Shown here: one piece after another, positions 47,103 to 59,500 of the stretch
How the letters are laid out: each line of letters opens with the position of its first letter
Numbering within the stretch: position 1 is the stretch's first letter
Source: Trebouxia sp. TZW2008
Lineage: Eukaryota; Chlorophyta; Trebouxiophyceae; Trebouxiales; Trebouxiaceae
Length of the DNA: 64,000 bases
Assembly: GCA_002118135.1 (NCBI GenBank)
Contig: BDIU01000412.1
Span: 4,664-68,663 of the forward strand
Direction of reading: 5' to 3'
The notes under the pieces: model-generated
What the model saw: only the letters and a program-made list of their open reading frames with translations
What the model was told of the DNA's origin: nothing
Database searches by the model: none
Made by a program: the position numbers and the translations under genes

Positions 47103-50100
47103 ATGCAGTCGACTCCGTCGTCCAGGGCTGCAAGCATGTCCAAATTTCGCAGAGTCCTCAGCAAGAGACCTTCGCAGCTGCTCCAAGGCTGCTCAATTTC
47201 CAGTCAGCTGCAAAAGAGCTCCGTAGGCCGCTTTCAAGCAGCGATGCAGGGGATCAGTCCACTGCTACCCAGCGTCGAGTTTAAGCTGCCCACGGTCATT
47301 GTGGTTGGCGGAAGGAGCGCCGGCAAATCTAGTGTACTGGAGAATATCACGAAATGTCCCATTTTCCCACGCGATCCAGCACTGTGCACCAAGATGCCTG
47401 TTAAGCTGCAGCTCATCCAGGTGGCCACAGAAGCTGAATGTCTGGTGACCGTCAGCTGGCGGGGTGCCACAGTTGCTCTTGACTCTAAGGACGACATCCT
47501 GACCGAGGTTGCCAGAATCATGAACTCAGTGGACGGCATTGTGGCTGAAGAGGTCACTGTCACCATCTGCCAGGTCAGTTGCCTGTCCTCAAGTCTGTTC
47601 AGCAAGCCTGCTCGTAGCCAAGCCGGAGCTTTCATGTTTACTTAGACGTGCATTCATTTTGGCATGCAATGAGCTGCATTTGTTGAAATGCTGTACCATG
47701 CAGTGAGGAATACTCGGCGGCATGTTGTCACATGATACACAGCTATATGCTACATTGCTGGCATAAGATGATCACTTTCACAAGTGGACATGTGCCATTG
47801 TCCTACATGCCAAATGCTTGTGCATGTTTGACTCAAGGCAGTCAAGTCTCACTTGTCTGTCTGTCCATGCAACTCATGCATGCCTCCAGCTCAAATGTTG
47901 AGATTACAGACAGATGCTGTACTCTATTCTTTGCACATGTGTCTGTGGTTTGATTGGTTCTATTCCAAAAGCTGCAATGCAAACTTAAACAATCTTTGCG
48001 TGCTTGCTGCAGATGAATATCCACACTCTGGTGTTGGTAGATTTGCCAGGCATTCAAGTTTTTCCAGAAAGTGCCAGAGTAGCCACTACAGGGCTTGTGT
48101 CCAAGTACCTCAGCAAGCCAGACACACTGGTTCTGTGTGTGGTGGATGCCACAACTCCCTCGCTGGATGGTAGCACTGCCTTAGCCATGGTCAGAGATGC
48201 TCGCAAGCTCCCTAACACCATTTTAGCACTCACCAAGTCAGACTTGGTCAGGTGAGAGCTGCTGACTCCTCTCTTTTGTCTTTGCGCCCAACATGCTTTG
48301 TTCCCTTTGGCATCAACATGTTTGCTGTGGCATTTGAACCACATATGTGTCCTGTTTTGGCTGTCCAAATGCAGCCTATGATCTGGCCTATGATTGATAA
48401 ATTGCATCACAGGCTCACACAACTTGGGTTGCTGCCCTTGACACTGTCTGTCTGGCTGGTGTCACAAGTGTTGTACTGTCTGGTGTGTGCACTGTCAAGC
48501 TTGTACTGCTGGGTTTTCTATTCTGTTCTTGCAGACTTTGACATCTGATGCCCAGTCAACAGCAAGCATAGCCACAAGGCTGTAGTCAGGAATGACAATG
48601 TCAAGCTGTTATTTGTGTCCTGAAGTTTGGCAAGAGACTGAAACTTGCTGAACCCCAGCATGCTGTCAAGTCATTGTGTTGCCTCTATCAGACATCTGCG
48701 CACCTGTGTACATCCTGGTTTCACAGAGTATACCTGACCAGGGCTCAGGCATCTTTTCCCAAGTTCAGCACCAAGCAGGCAACACTGGCTTAGAGCTGCA
48801 AGCTGTGAGACAACAACGCACACGCTTGAATCTGCAGGAATGACAAGCACAGTTTCATTTCAGCAGCTAGAAGCATGTGCTTTGCTGCCCCACGACACGC
48901 AGCTCAAAGCAGGATCTTTGACAAGCATCATGAGCACCTCATCACTGTTTGATTGTTAGGCTTCTGGTGGATTGTCAGACATTTCAGCTCATGCTTGCCT
49001 GTGCAGAATCCAGATTGTGGACAGGATCTTACGCTTTGGCAAGCTGCATCAGGCTCAGGCAATGCAACATCTTCAGGCTAAGCTTGCCTCCGGTGATGAA
49101 ATGGACGTTGTGGAAAGAATTTTTGTTTTGATACAAAGACTCCCAATTGAAGATTCAGTACTAGGCTTAAAGTGCTTTGTAGCTGACATTGAAGCATATG
49201 CTTGCCCTTGCAGGCAGGTAGTTGAGTTTGTCGAGAGGATCTTTGACCGAATCTTAGGAACATTCCCAGAGATTCAGCACCTTGATGGCCTTGCTGGTTG
49301 CGTACAAGTGGCCAGCCGCAACCACAGAGACCACATAAACCTGGTTGAAGTGTACAGCAATACATTGAAGCATATGCTTGCACATGCAGGGATGAAGTTG
49401 AGATTGTGGAGAGGATCTTTGACCGGATCCTAGGCACCTCAACAGAGATTCAGCACCTTGATGGCCTTGCTGGCTGTGTAGCAGTGGCTAACCGCAATCA
49501 CAGAGACCACGTAAACCTGGTTGAGGCAGATGTGGCCGAAAGATGCCACTTCAAGACCATTCTGGAAGACCCTGCTGAGCTGTACGCATCAGATGATGTG
49601 CAGCGCGTGCTGAGGGACAACATGACTATCAAGAAGCTGATTCTGAAGCTGGACAGCCTGTTCCATAACTTCATTGTGACGCATTGGAAGCCCTCAGCAA
49701 TTGGCGTCCTCACACCCCTCCAGGAACAAGCTGAGGTCAGCGACCAAAAAATTAGAAATTGCCTTTCTTCATGCTTGCCATAGAATCGCCAAGTAAGCAA
49801 GTTCTGCTAGTTATGACCTTTATCATTGGGCCCCCAGAGAAACTCTTCGTTTACAGCATCAAGACCTGTTGCAGTGCAGTCTGCTGCAGTCTAAGCAACA
49901 GGGTCAAACTTCAACGAAAGGGTTGTCTCCATGTCTGGCAGACATTGAACTTGACAGCATCTTGACGCACAAACACTTATGCACTTTGTTTTGAGCTGAC
50001 GGCATATGTCAACATTGTGAGCTGACATCGTGAAGTGCCCTTGTTCCCTTTTATCGCCCTTTTGTGACCGAGCCTTCGTCATTGCAGGCTGAGATTCAGA

Positions 50101-52775
50101 AGCTAGGTCCTTCAGTGGACAGCCTGAGCAAGGATGGCATCCTGGAGAGCGTCCACTCCCTGGTATGCAACATTGCGCAAACATTCTGCATGTCCATGCA
50201 TAAGATGTATGCCATAAATGTCGCGTCTCACAGCCACTGGCATTTCTAGTCTACTCGGACACATCTTTTCCAGATTCTGTGGCAAGACAGTCGACTATTG
50301 CATTATGCTGTGAGATTGCATTTTCAGGTAGCCGTGGCAAGCATGGTGTTTATTGTATTTGCACATGCTGAAACACACCCTCAGGCGCATGCACACATGT
50401 GTATCAGCGCTGCTATCAGACAACTTTACAAGCCGTTGAAAAGCCACATACAGCAGACGCATTATTCAGTTGTACATTTCACATTGTAAGGCATGTTGTG
50501 CGATGGAAGTTGATGTCAAGAGCATCTGCAGGCCTACTTGCAGCAGCAAATGACACATGAAAGGCAAGCTGTGCATTGCAGGTCAAACCTGATAGCATCT
50601 GCAGCCTCATTTGCTGCAGTATCATTTATGTCACCAAGCATTTTCAGCTCTCAGGCATGTTGTGCATTGCAGGTTGACTTTGAGAGCATCTGCACTGCCA
50701 TTCGCAAGAGCACCATCCAGGTCACTAAGCACTCTCAGCTAGGAACTCTGGTCAACCACATGACCCATTACGACTTTGGCTCCCTTGCATGGGCAGAGTC
50801 AACTGTCAAGGTTGAAGACAAAGTCATCAAGGCAGTCAGAGCAGCATTGACTGCAGACAAGTACCTGAGGCCAGTTCTGGAGGCTTACAGCGATGTCTTT
50901 GAGAAGAACACTCCTTTGAAGTTGAAGAGGTTTGGAGCTCTGAAGCAGCTGTTGCTGACTCAGCTGCTGCCAAAGCGTATGATGGAAGCTAAAGTGGCAG
51001 CTGAGGTACTGAACACATCTGCAGTCATGACTATGGCACAACTCCTGGCCTGCAATCGTCATAACTGCTGAGACGAATCTTTGAGGGTCTGAGCATGACT
51101 TGGCCAGTCATCTGCTTGGCTATCACAAGCACATGCTGTCATTGACTTGCTAGCTGCATGCAAGCTGGCAATTGCAGCTTGTGCTTGTTAAGCCAAGCTG
51201 AGATAAGTCTTTGAGGGCCTGAGCATGACTTGGCCAGTCATCTGCTTGGCTATCACCAGCACATGCTGTCATTGACTTGCTAGCTGCATGCAAGCTGGCA
51301 ATTGCAGTTTTGCTTGCCTGCAACCCACCTGCTGTGACTAGTTGGGCTTGCACCCTTGCTTGTCAGCAACCCATTTTGTGTTGCGTGTTTTGCCCGCAAC
51401 TTTGCTCACCAGCTGCCCATGTGCTCCTATGAATGCACTTGCATTTTTGCTTGCCAGCAACCCATTTGTTATTGCAGGGTCTGCTTGCAACTTTGCTCAT
51501 CAGCAACACATGTGCTCTTCACAATACACTTGCACTCTTGCTGGCCAACATCCCTTTTGGTGTTGCAGATTTTGCTTGCAAGTTTACTTACCAGCAACCC
51601 TTTTGCTCTCAAAAATGCACTTGCATATTTGTTCCCCAAAAACCCATTTGGCTTTGCAGCTTTTGCCTGCAACTTTGCTCGCCAGCAACCCATTTGCTCT
51701 TCTGGATGCACCTGCATTCTTGCCTGCCAACAAACCCATTTACTGTTGCCGGTTGTGCTTGCTTCCTTGCTCGCCGACAATTCTCCATCTGCTGTCACAG
51801 ATAGTCATCATGGACATGCTGAAGAAGGCGCTCATGCAGCTGAACTACGATGTCAGCGTTGGAGACGCCTTCCAGCTCCTGGACAGTGGGATCCGAGGTT
51901 GTGTGATCAAACACATCATCCAGTTTGTCAAGCACAAATCCCTAGTTCTGCCAGAAGGTTTCATCCTGGCAGAAGATGACAAGGTTCAGAAGAAACGCAC
52001 CAAGCTCATGGACAGACTGGCCAAGGTTCAGGCTGCTACAGACAAAATCCTGAACATTGAGGACGCACTCAGCAGCAGCAGTGACTCTGAAGATGCTCTG
52101 GATTACATGCCAACTCGCCATGATGTGCCAGACTTTGATGATTTGGCTGACCACACAGTTGCAACAGCCATGCACACTGGCCAAGAAGAACAGCTCATTA
52201 CAGCAGAGGAAGAAGCAGAAGCCCGCAATGCCGAGGCTGCTATCTCTGCAGCAGCTATTGTGCCTGTGATTGTGGATGGTGCAACACTTGCACGTGTCGG
52301 AGAGACAACCCCCATGTCTGTGATGAATGCATACCTTGCATCCTCTGAAGGGATCACAGAGGTAGCAGCCAACTCAGATGAGCTTCAGATGCAGGCAGTG
52401 CCTACTGCTTCTTCTTCACAGGAGGGGCTGCACCCAACAGCCCCAGTCAGCAGCCCTCCCAGCAGCAGCACCGGCACTCCAGTGCCTGTGTCAGTGTCTG
52501 TCCATGCTGGTGTGAGTGATGGCCAGCCTGACACTACAGAGCACCCACTAGCAGATTTTGTCTCAACGCCTGCTGGTGCCTCAGCAGCAGAAGCTGCTGC
52601 TCAGGAGGCAAGGATGACTAACAGCCACCTGGCTGACTCAGTGGCTCAGCTGAGCCAGGTGCTGCTTGGCTCGCCTCGGTCTGCAGCCGAGATCAATGCA
52701 GACTCAGAGACGATCCCAATTTCGCCCACAGCCTCTGTGACGCCATCTGTTGCAGAGAGCTACATGATCCTTTGA
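47103..52775 (+). CDS. Dynamin-like GTPase (6 exons, 812 aa)
   Basis: Large GTPase of the dynamin superfamily, expected to self-assemble on membranes. Exons: 47103-47573, 48013-48251, 49390-49735, 50088-50162, 50673-51005, 51801-52775; sum 2439 nt, phases 0,2,0,0,0. GTPase motifs: G1 GGRSAGKSS (residues 69-77), the switch threonine in ALCTKMP, G3 DLPG in VLVDLPGIQVFPE, G4 TKSD in ILALTKSDLVR. The rest is helical stalk (RDEVEIVERIFDRILG; DLYASDD-like region; LKRFGALKQLLLTQLLPKRM), then a last exon with a helical GED-like part followed by an A/S/P-rich acidic tail. No PH domain or transmembrane helix is seen. The start could be the later Met12 (MSKFRRV). Introns 2, 4 and 5 carry echoes of the following exon. 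Confidence 0.9.
49186..49361 (+). repeat. Near-intact copy of dynamin-gene exon 3 5' part (176-bp duplication)
   Basis: The block from acattgaagcatatgcttgc through the acceptor and 48 codons occurs at 49186 and 49362. The first copy reads VVEFVERIFDRILG...HRDHINLVE without a stop. The real one reads EIVERIFDRILG...HRDHVNLVE. A weaker third copy of the first ~10 codons is at about 49008-49120 (IQIVDRILR; DVVERIF). Confidence 0.92.
50490..50672 (+). repeat. Two decayed copies of dynamin-gene exon 5 5' edge
   Basis: gcattgcaggt...agcatctgca is found at 50574-50600 (91 bp before the real acceptor at 50672). An older version, gttgatgtcaagagcatctgca, lies at 50509. Reading frames are lost. Confidence 0.8.
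51078..51330 (+). repeat. 130-bp tandem duplication in dynamin intron 5
   Basis: tctttgaggg(t/c)ctgagcatgacttggcc... starts at 51078 and again at 51208, more than 95 percent alike over ~115 bp. Confidence 0.95.
51375..51800 (+). repeat. Five-unit ~91-bp array before the dynamin last exon
   Basis: Units anchored on ttgc(ag) at 51381, 51472, 51563, 51654 and 51746 share cttgccagcaacccatttg and tgcacttgcat. Three keep a TTGCAG acceptor. The real acceptor (CTGTCACAG, 51800) follows the last unit. Confidence 0.85.
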
Positions 52776-53531
52776 GCGGGCAGGCTCTGTACCATTAGTA
52801 CCAATGCCTGAGCAATAGTTGTGCCGGCAGTTTTGGAAACAGTGTATCAGCAATGTTGTCCAGTTGGAATGCGTCGACGACTTCTGATGTGAGAGCTTCC
52901 TGCAAGTGGCAGGTGGCAGTATTACTATTGAGATCAGCACTACTTGGTACCAACAGCTTCCTGTTTTGCTACTCTGAGTTTGTGTACATCAGCCTCCCCT
53001 CTATCATCAATTTGCTTTCATCTGATGATGTGCCAAGACCCTGTTTTTCTCTTAAGTTCCTTTGTGCCCCTGTACGCTATGCAGCTCGACCTACTTCTTT
53101 TTGAACCTGTACGTGGATTCCAGTCCACCTGTTCTGTAATGCAGTTCGTGTAATCCTGTGCGATACAGCAGCGCTGGTAAACATAGCATTCCAATTTGGG
53201 ATGGGCCACAAATTCCCAGGCTCCTTCTGCAAGTTCAGCAGCGAAGCCATCCTAATGCTGCTCAACAGCGCACTGTGATCATGACTGCCAAAGCAATCAT
53301 TATGATGAAATCAATACCAGCGTTGGTCAATGCATACGCCCACAATTGTCAACAAAATTTAGCACCCACGTGCTCGACACAATTTGCTCAGCATGCGCAG
53401 CATCACGTTCATGCGCGCAGCAAACAGTCTGGCGAGTAGCGTCGACTTGCAGTTGATATTGACTGGGCTCACAAGCAGCGTGTCGCTTTGTCATTGAGCG
53501 ACTTGACAGTCATAGTCGACGGCGCCGCACC
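52776..53531. promoter_or_regulatory. Intergenic, dynamin-like gene to RPA1
   Basis: 755 bp with the dynamin 3' flank (two TGTAA strings at about 53135 and 53150, the usual chlorophyte polyadenylation word) and the RPA1 promoter. No other element found. Confidence 0.4.
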
Positions 53532-56500
53532 ATGGCCGACAGGCTCATTATCGGAAGTCTGCAAAAGATCAGAGATGGTGTGATCACTGAGGGGCCGGTC
53601 TCATTACAGGTCAGGATCGCCATTCGCCGCACACAAAAAGCTGATGCAGGGTGCTGCATGCGTTATACACGCTCTGATGTCACAGGTTTTCGAGCTGCAG
53701 CCACTCGGCAAGAAGCACAAAGGGAAATGTTCAGATGGTAAAGACAGCATAGAGGCCATCTTTGCCTCCTCCGTCAGCAAGATGGTCGAATCAAAGGAGA
53801 TCAGCAATGGATGCATCGTGAAGCTCATCTCATTCACCTGCAACTTCATCAACGAGTCCCACAAGCTGATCTGCACCGAGTGTGAAATTGAAGCCAATGC
53901 TGACACCAGCACATCCGAATCAGCCATCATCAAGGAGGAGCCAGGGGAAGGCAACAGAGCCTCTCCCAGCAAGGAGAACATGCCAAGCAATGTCAAGGTA
54001 GAGGAACACCAGTCAGGTTCACCAGTGCCGAACAAGAAGGTGAAGTTGCAGGGCAGCGACTCAAGCACCCCTCGTGCCATCAAGCGGGACTCAGATGCAA
54101 TGAAGACGCCAGCTCACCCGCGCATAGCAAGCCTTACAGCTTCCTCGCGCACTCCGCAACCTTCTCCATCAGAGCAGTAAGTATTGTCCTTGCTTTTCGT
54201 TTCTTCTGTGCCCATCCAGGCACTTCAGAGGCTGATAAGATGCGAATCCCGCATGCTGACATTGGCATCCAAAACAGTATGTCTGAGGCAAGCAAGGCTG
54301 CTTTGGCATCAACCTGCATTGTCCTGCAGCCTGACACAAGTCTTGCTTTCAAACATGATGAAACTACATCCACAAGCTCAATGCTGACATCCTGATGCAT
54401 CATTTGCATAGCATACAAGTTTGATCAAAGCAAAGACCAGGTTGCTTTTGGGTGATCAAGCTCTCATTTTGACTCCAAACAGGTCTTGTACATTCTCGTT
54501 TTGTCCTGAAAGTATCAGCGCGTACTCTTGCAGGCCTACTCCAGCAGCAACAGGGCCACCGCTAGATTCTCCAGGCATCAGCATGGGTTCTGCCAAGAAG
54601 GCAGTTCTGCCCATTGCTGCCTTGAATCCGTACAACATGAATTGGACCATCAAGGCTCGCTTGGTCAAGAAAGGGCCCAAAAGGTCTTTCAGCAAGGGGA
54701 GCAGCCAATCTAGCACCAGTGTCTTCAGTATTGAACTGGTAGATGATCAGGTGCGTGAGTCTGACTTACAGGCAATATTCCTTTGATTTCTTGCATCAAG
54801 CATGATGCCCAAAGAGTGAGGGCATCAATGGGGCACATGCACTTGGGTGTGGCGCAAACAGCAAGACTTTTGCTCAAAATGCTGGCCCTGCATGTCATAG
54901 CATACGTCAAAGCTGGGTCGGGGTTTAGCATCTCCTCATTACATTGATGATCAGCAAGCTGTCAGCAAGAAGCAGTACGAGCATGAAACTGTCATGATCA
55001 CCCCATCACAATCGCAATCAGCAAGCTGTCAGTAAGAAGCAGTATGAGCATGAAACTGTCATGTCCCTTACAGGGCACGCAAATAGAGGGGTCTGTGTGG
55101 CGGGACCTGGCAGACAAGTACCATGACCTGCTAGAGGAGAGTAAGGTGAGCCAGCACCCCCTGCCTTGAATATTCCAGTCGTCTAGTCTAACCTCGTTGC
55201 GTGCCAATAGGCAACCGATCAAGTTGTATGATTGCAAAACTAAATGCTCATGCACTGCTGACAGTGTAGACAGCAGCTGTGACCTCTGGGCACTCGAAGA
55301 TATTCAAGTGCTGGCGAATCACTTTGACTGCAAATTGACTTCAAGCCATTGCCGGCAGTTATGCTATTTCCTTGACAAGTCTGCAATGATCAAGCCCTTC
55401 ATCAAGCAGTGAGCATGCCAGCAAAGCAGCGCATGCCTGAAGCTCGCATGCCAATCTCAAAGCTGTGGTAGATGAGCTGAATAGCAAAGATGTGATCATG
55501 CACATGGATGTGACTCGCTGAGGCATAAGAAGAGTTGAAACATCAATAGCTTACACATTGTAAGACCGGTACTAGGTGTTTGTAACATGAGTCTCGTCTT
55601 GTCTAGGGTGTTCAACACGACCATGTTTCGTGCCTGCAGGTGTACTACGTGTCAAGGGGCAAAGTCAAGCCTGCCAACAAGACTTACTCAAATGTCAGGA
55701 ATGACTATCAGCTACACCTTGACTCAGGGTAGGCAGATGCAGATATTGCGCAACGCCTCTTCCTGTTGTTTTGCAAAACACTGTTCGATAGCTGTTGCTG
55801 CCTGCATGCCCTGTGTGGCTTTCCATGCAAGCTGTGCAACAAGTCAGCAAAAGTACAAACATATTTTGCTGTTATCATGTGCATAATCTGTGTTCTGAGC
55901 CAATGGCTGACAAAATTACACTCAGATGAAGCAACATTTGCAACTGGTAATTAAAGTGTACAAAGTGTGAAAGCCTATTGTGCAGCTTACGTGCTGACTT
56001 TCTAACTCATGACATGCGAAGCTTGCCCTGCCTTTACAGAATGAGGAAGGTTGGCTTGCAGCTTGCGTGCTGACTTAGCAATACAACACATGTCATCATC
56101 ATCGTCATCACCCCCATCACCATCACCATCACCATCATGATGTTTATCATCACCGGAACTGTGATGCAGGTCAGAGATTGAGGAGTGTCCTGATCAGGAC
56201 ACATCCAAGATGCAGGCCAAGCTCTCCATTGTGGCCATTGACCAGCTGTCACACTGCATAGGCAGGAAGGTCAGGATCTGCACACCCTCGTCCCACGACT
56301 GCTTGCAGACTTACTAGCACTTTTATTGCTGCTCATGTCTGTGCAACACAATCAGCAACATCTTCTTCTGCAGTTGGTGTACTCACTATTTACAGCTTTG
56401 CACTGTTTGGAAGCTGCAATCACCATCTCCACCTTCACCTGTGTTCAGACGCACTGCTCATAAGTCGGTTGACTGCAGCCTCTACTTCGACCTCTTTGTC

Positions 56501-59500
56501 GTCTCACAGCATTTGTCGGCTGCAGGCTGGCATAGACTTGTTGGGTGTTGTGACCTCAGTGGGCCCTCTAGGCAGCGTCAAGCGCAAGTCAGACAACAGT
56601 GAGCTGTCCAGACGTGACATCACCCTGTTAGACCAAAGGTACAACCCGTCCATTGCTTCTTTGTGCCCTGTCAGACCAAAGGTACAACCCGTCCATTGCT
56701 TCTGTGTGCCCTGTTAGACCAAAGGTACAACCTGCCCAATGCTTCTGTGTGCCCTGTTAGACCAAAAGTACAATCCGCCCATTGCTTCTGTGTGCTGGCT
56801 TCTTACACATGTCCTTGTCTTACCGTGGCTTGCTGTCAATTTTCTTTAGCTAGCCCTGCATCTGACATGTCACCTGACCCTGAGCAAATTCACAGACGTT
56901 GTCCATTCCTAGCCGTGATTTGATCAGCGTGCTCAGCTTGCTCAACATGTACCGATTGTCAAAGTCTGCAAGTCCTGCCATTCACAGCCATTACCAGCAC
57001 TCGCAATGTACCTCTTGAACGCGTATGACCAGCAACACGCCCAGGGGTATCATGTTTGCCCCAGTATAGGCTTGAACTATGCTGCATAACCTCAGACTAG
57101 GCATAACATGACTGATGATGGCTGCAGCTAGAAGACTGCGCCGGTGACCCTGTGGAGAGACCTGTGCTGAACTGTGTCGACCATGATTTCTATCACTGTT
57201 GTTCCTACACATGTCAATGTCATTACTATGATAGGCTTGCACAAAGCGGTATTTGATTGATGCCTGCAGTCAGAAGACTGTAACGCTGACCCTATGGGGG
57301 GAGACTGCTCATGACAGAGGGACGGCATTGGAGGCTGAAGACTGCCCTGTCATCACAGTCACTTCCTGCAGAGTCTCTGATTACAATGGTAAGCAATCAA
57401 GAGTGTACACATTCATTGAGGCAACAGCAGAGTCTTGACGAGGGTTTCTGTGCATGCTCATTGCAATCTTGAGGATCTTACCAGATCTTTTGCTACAATG
57501 ATTCTGCAGTGTTGCAACGGCAATAAGAGGATCAGTGCAACATAGCATCAATCACAAGTGGCTTGCACAACAGTACAGTGCTGTCAAAACAATGTCCAGG
57601 CTCAACACTTGACAGCATGATGATTGACTGAATCAATGCAGGAATTGACCAACTATTAAACAAACAAATGAATGGTTTAATGAACTGACTGCACGAACAA
57701 ATGAATGATACTCAAATGCGTGAACAGGATAACAACTACATTAGAGTACAATTGAATGAATGGATAAATGAGCGCATGAGTGACTTGCAGGGGTGTCGGT
57801 GTCAGCTGTGCAGCGCAGCGACATCCAGATCAACCCTGAGACACCAGAGGCCCAAGCGCTGAAGCAGTGGTATGACTTTGAGGGCCGCACTGCGTCCACT
57901 CAGCATGCTGGAGAGGGCCTGGCAAACGCTAGGTATGCTTTGTTGGTTGCATTGTCAGCTTTTACGGTGAAGCTGTTCTTATTTCCCAATGCCCTTGCAA
58001 GTGCTAGCTTTGCTTCCTTATTGGCACTGCACACCAGTTGGAGCGATCGTCACAATGTAGCAGCCTTGCAAGCGCAGGGCAAACTTGTTGTTGGCATTAT
58101 CATCTTCTGCTGAAGAGCCATTCTGGTGTCCTGATGGACTTACGGATGCTAGGCATGGGCCATTGCTGACACTGCTGACGGCTTCTGCCAAGCTTTTTAT
58201 TGTCTGACAAGCAGCACAAAGTTTGAGTCCAGACAAACCAGTACAGCAGCAAAGATTTGCATATGCATCAAGAAGCAGAGGGCGTACCTGAGCGACTGGC
58301 AATCTGTCTGCGTGTGTTGAGAGGCAGTAGTGGGCCATCAGGCTCACAAGAAAGGCTGACTTTCAGGCAGCTGATCAAGAGCTCAGCAGACATGCCTGGC
58401 TCAGATGCCAAGCCAGGGTTCTCCAATACCATCTGCATTGTAGCAAACACTCAGCCCCACAGCATACTGTAACATCAGGCTGTCTATGTGTATTTGCAGA
58501 GGCAGCAGTGGGGCTTCAGGATCACCAGAAAGACTGACCTTCAAGCAGCTGGTCAAGAGCCCAGCAGACAAGCCTAGTTCAGATGCCAAGCCTGAGTACC
58601 ACAGTGCCATCTGCTGTGTTATCAACACTCAGCCCCACAGCATACTGTAACATCAGGCTGTCTATGTGTATGTGCAGAGGCAGCAGTGGGGCTTCAGGAT
58701 CACAGGAAAGGCTGACCTTCAAGCAGCTTGTCAAGAGCCCAGCAGACATGCCTAGCTCAGATGCTAAAGCCAGGGTCCCCTAACACCATCTGCACTCTTA
58801 TCAACACTGAGCTCCCACAAACTGTAGCATCAACCTGTCTAGGTGTGTGTGCAGAGGCAGCAGTGGGGCTTCAGGATCACAAGAAAGGCTGACCTTCAAG
58901 CAGATGGTCAAGAGTCCAGCGGACATGCCCAGTCCTGATGCCAAGCCAGAGTACCACAATGCTATCTGCACTGTGGCCAACATCGACCCTCAGCAGACCA
59001 TGTACTATCAAGCCTGCCCTGACAACAACCGCAAGGTATGGCCTGGCTTCAGCATGCCAAGCATGGCAACCCTTCAAGCTGAAGTAAACTTTGCCATGCT
59101 TCATGTGGCATGCTTCAAACGGTTGCGTAGAATGGGCAGTTGTGATTGGAATGACTGTATTGAGCTGCACAGAAACAGACATCTTTTCTGCATGCTGCAG
59201 GTAGCTGAACAACATGGGCAATGATGTCGTGCATCTAATATGTTGTTTCACACAGGCCCACGCTTTTTCTGGTATGCCCAAGGTTGTTGTTGAGCAGAAT
59301 GGGCAGTGGTATTTGTGAGTATGATGGCAAGACGTGCCCAAGCATGGTCCGGCGCCATGTCACCACCTTGTGCTGCAAGTCACCACAAGTGATGTGCACT
59401 TGACAGTGCTGCTGTGGTACTGAGCTAGACAAGTGTGTCTTGCCTTAGGTTGTAGAGCAGAATGGGCAGTGGTACTGTGAGTACGATGGCAAGACATATC

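Noticed and set aside
51342..51800. Plus open frame upstream of the dynamin last exon
   Set aside because: It is the ~91-bp intronic repeat array read through, cysteine-rich by composition. The coding part begins at the acceptor at 51800.
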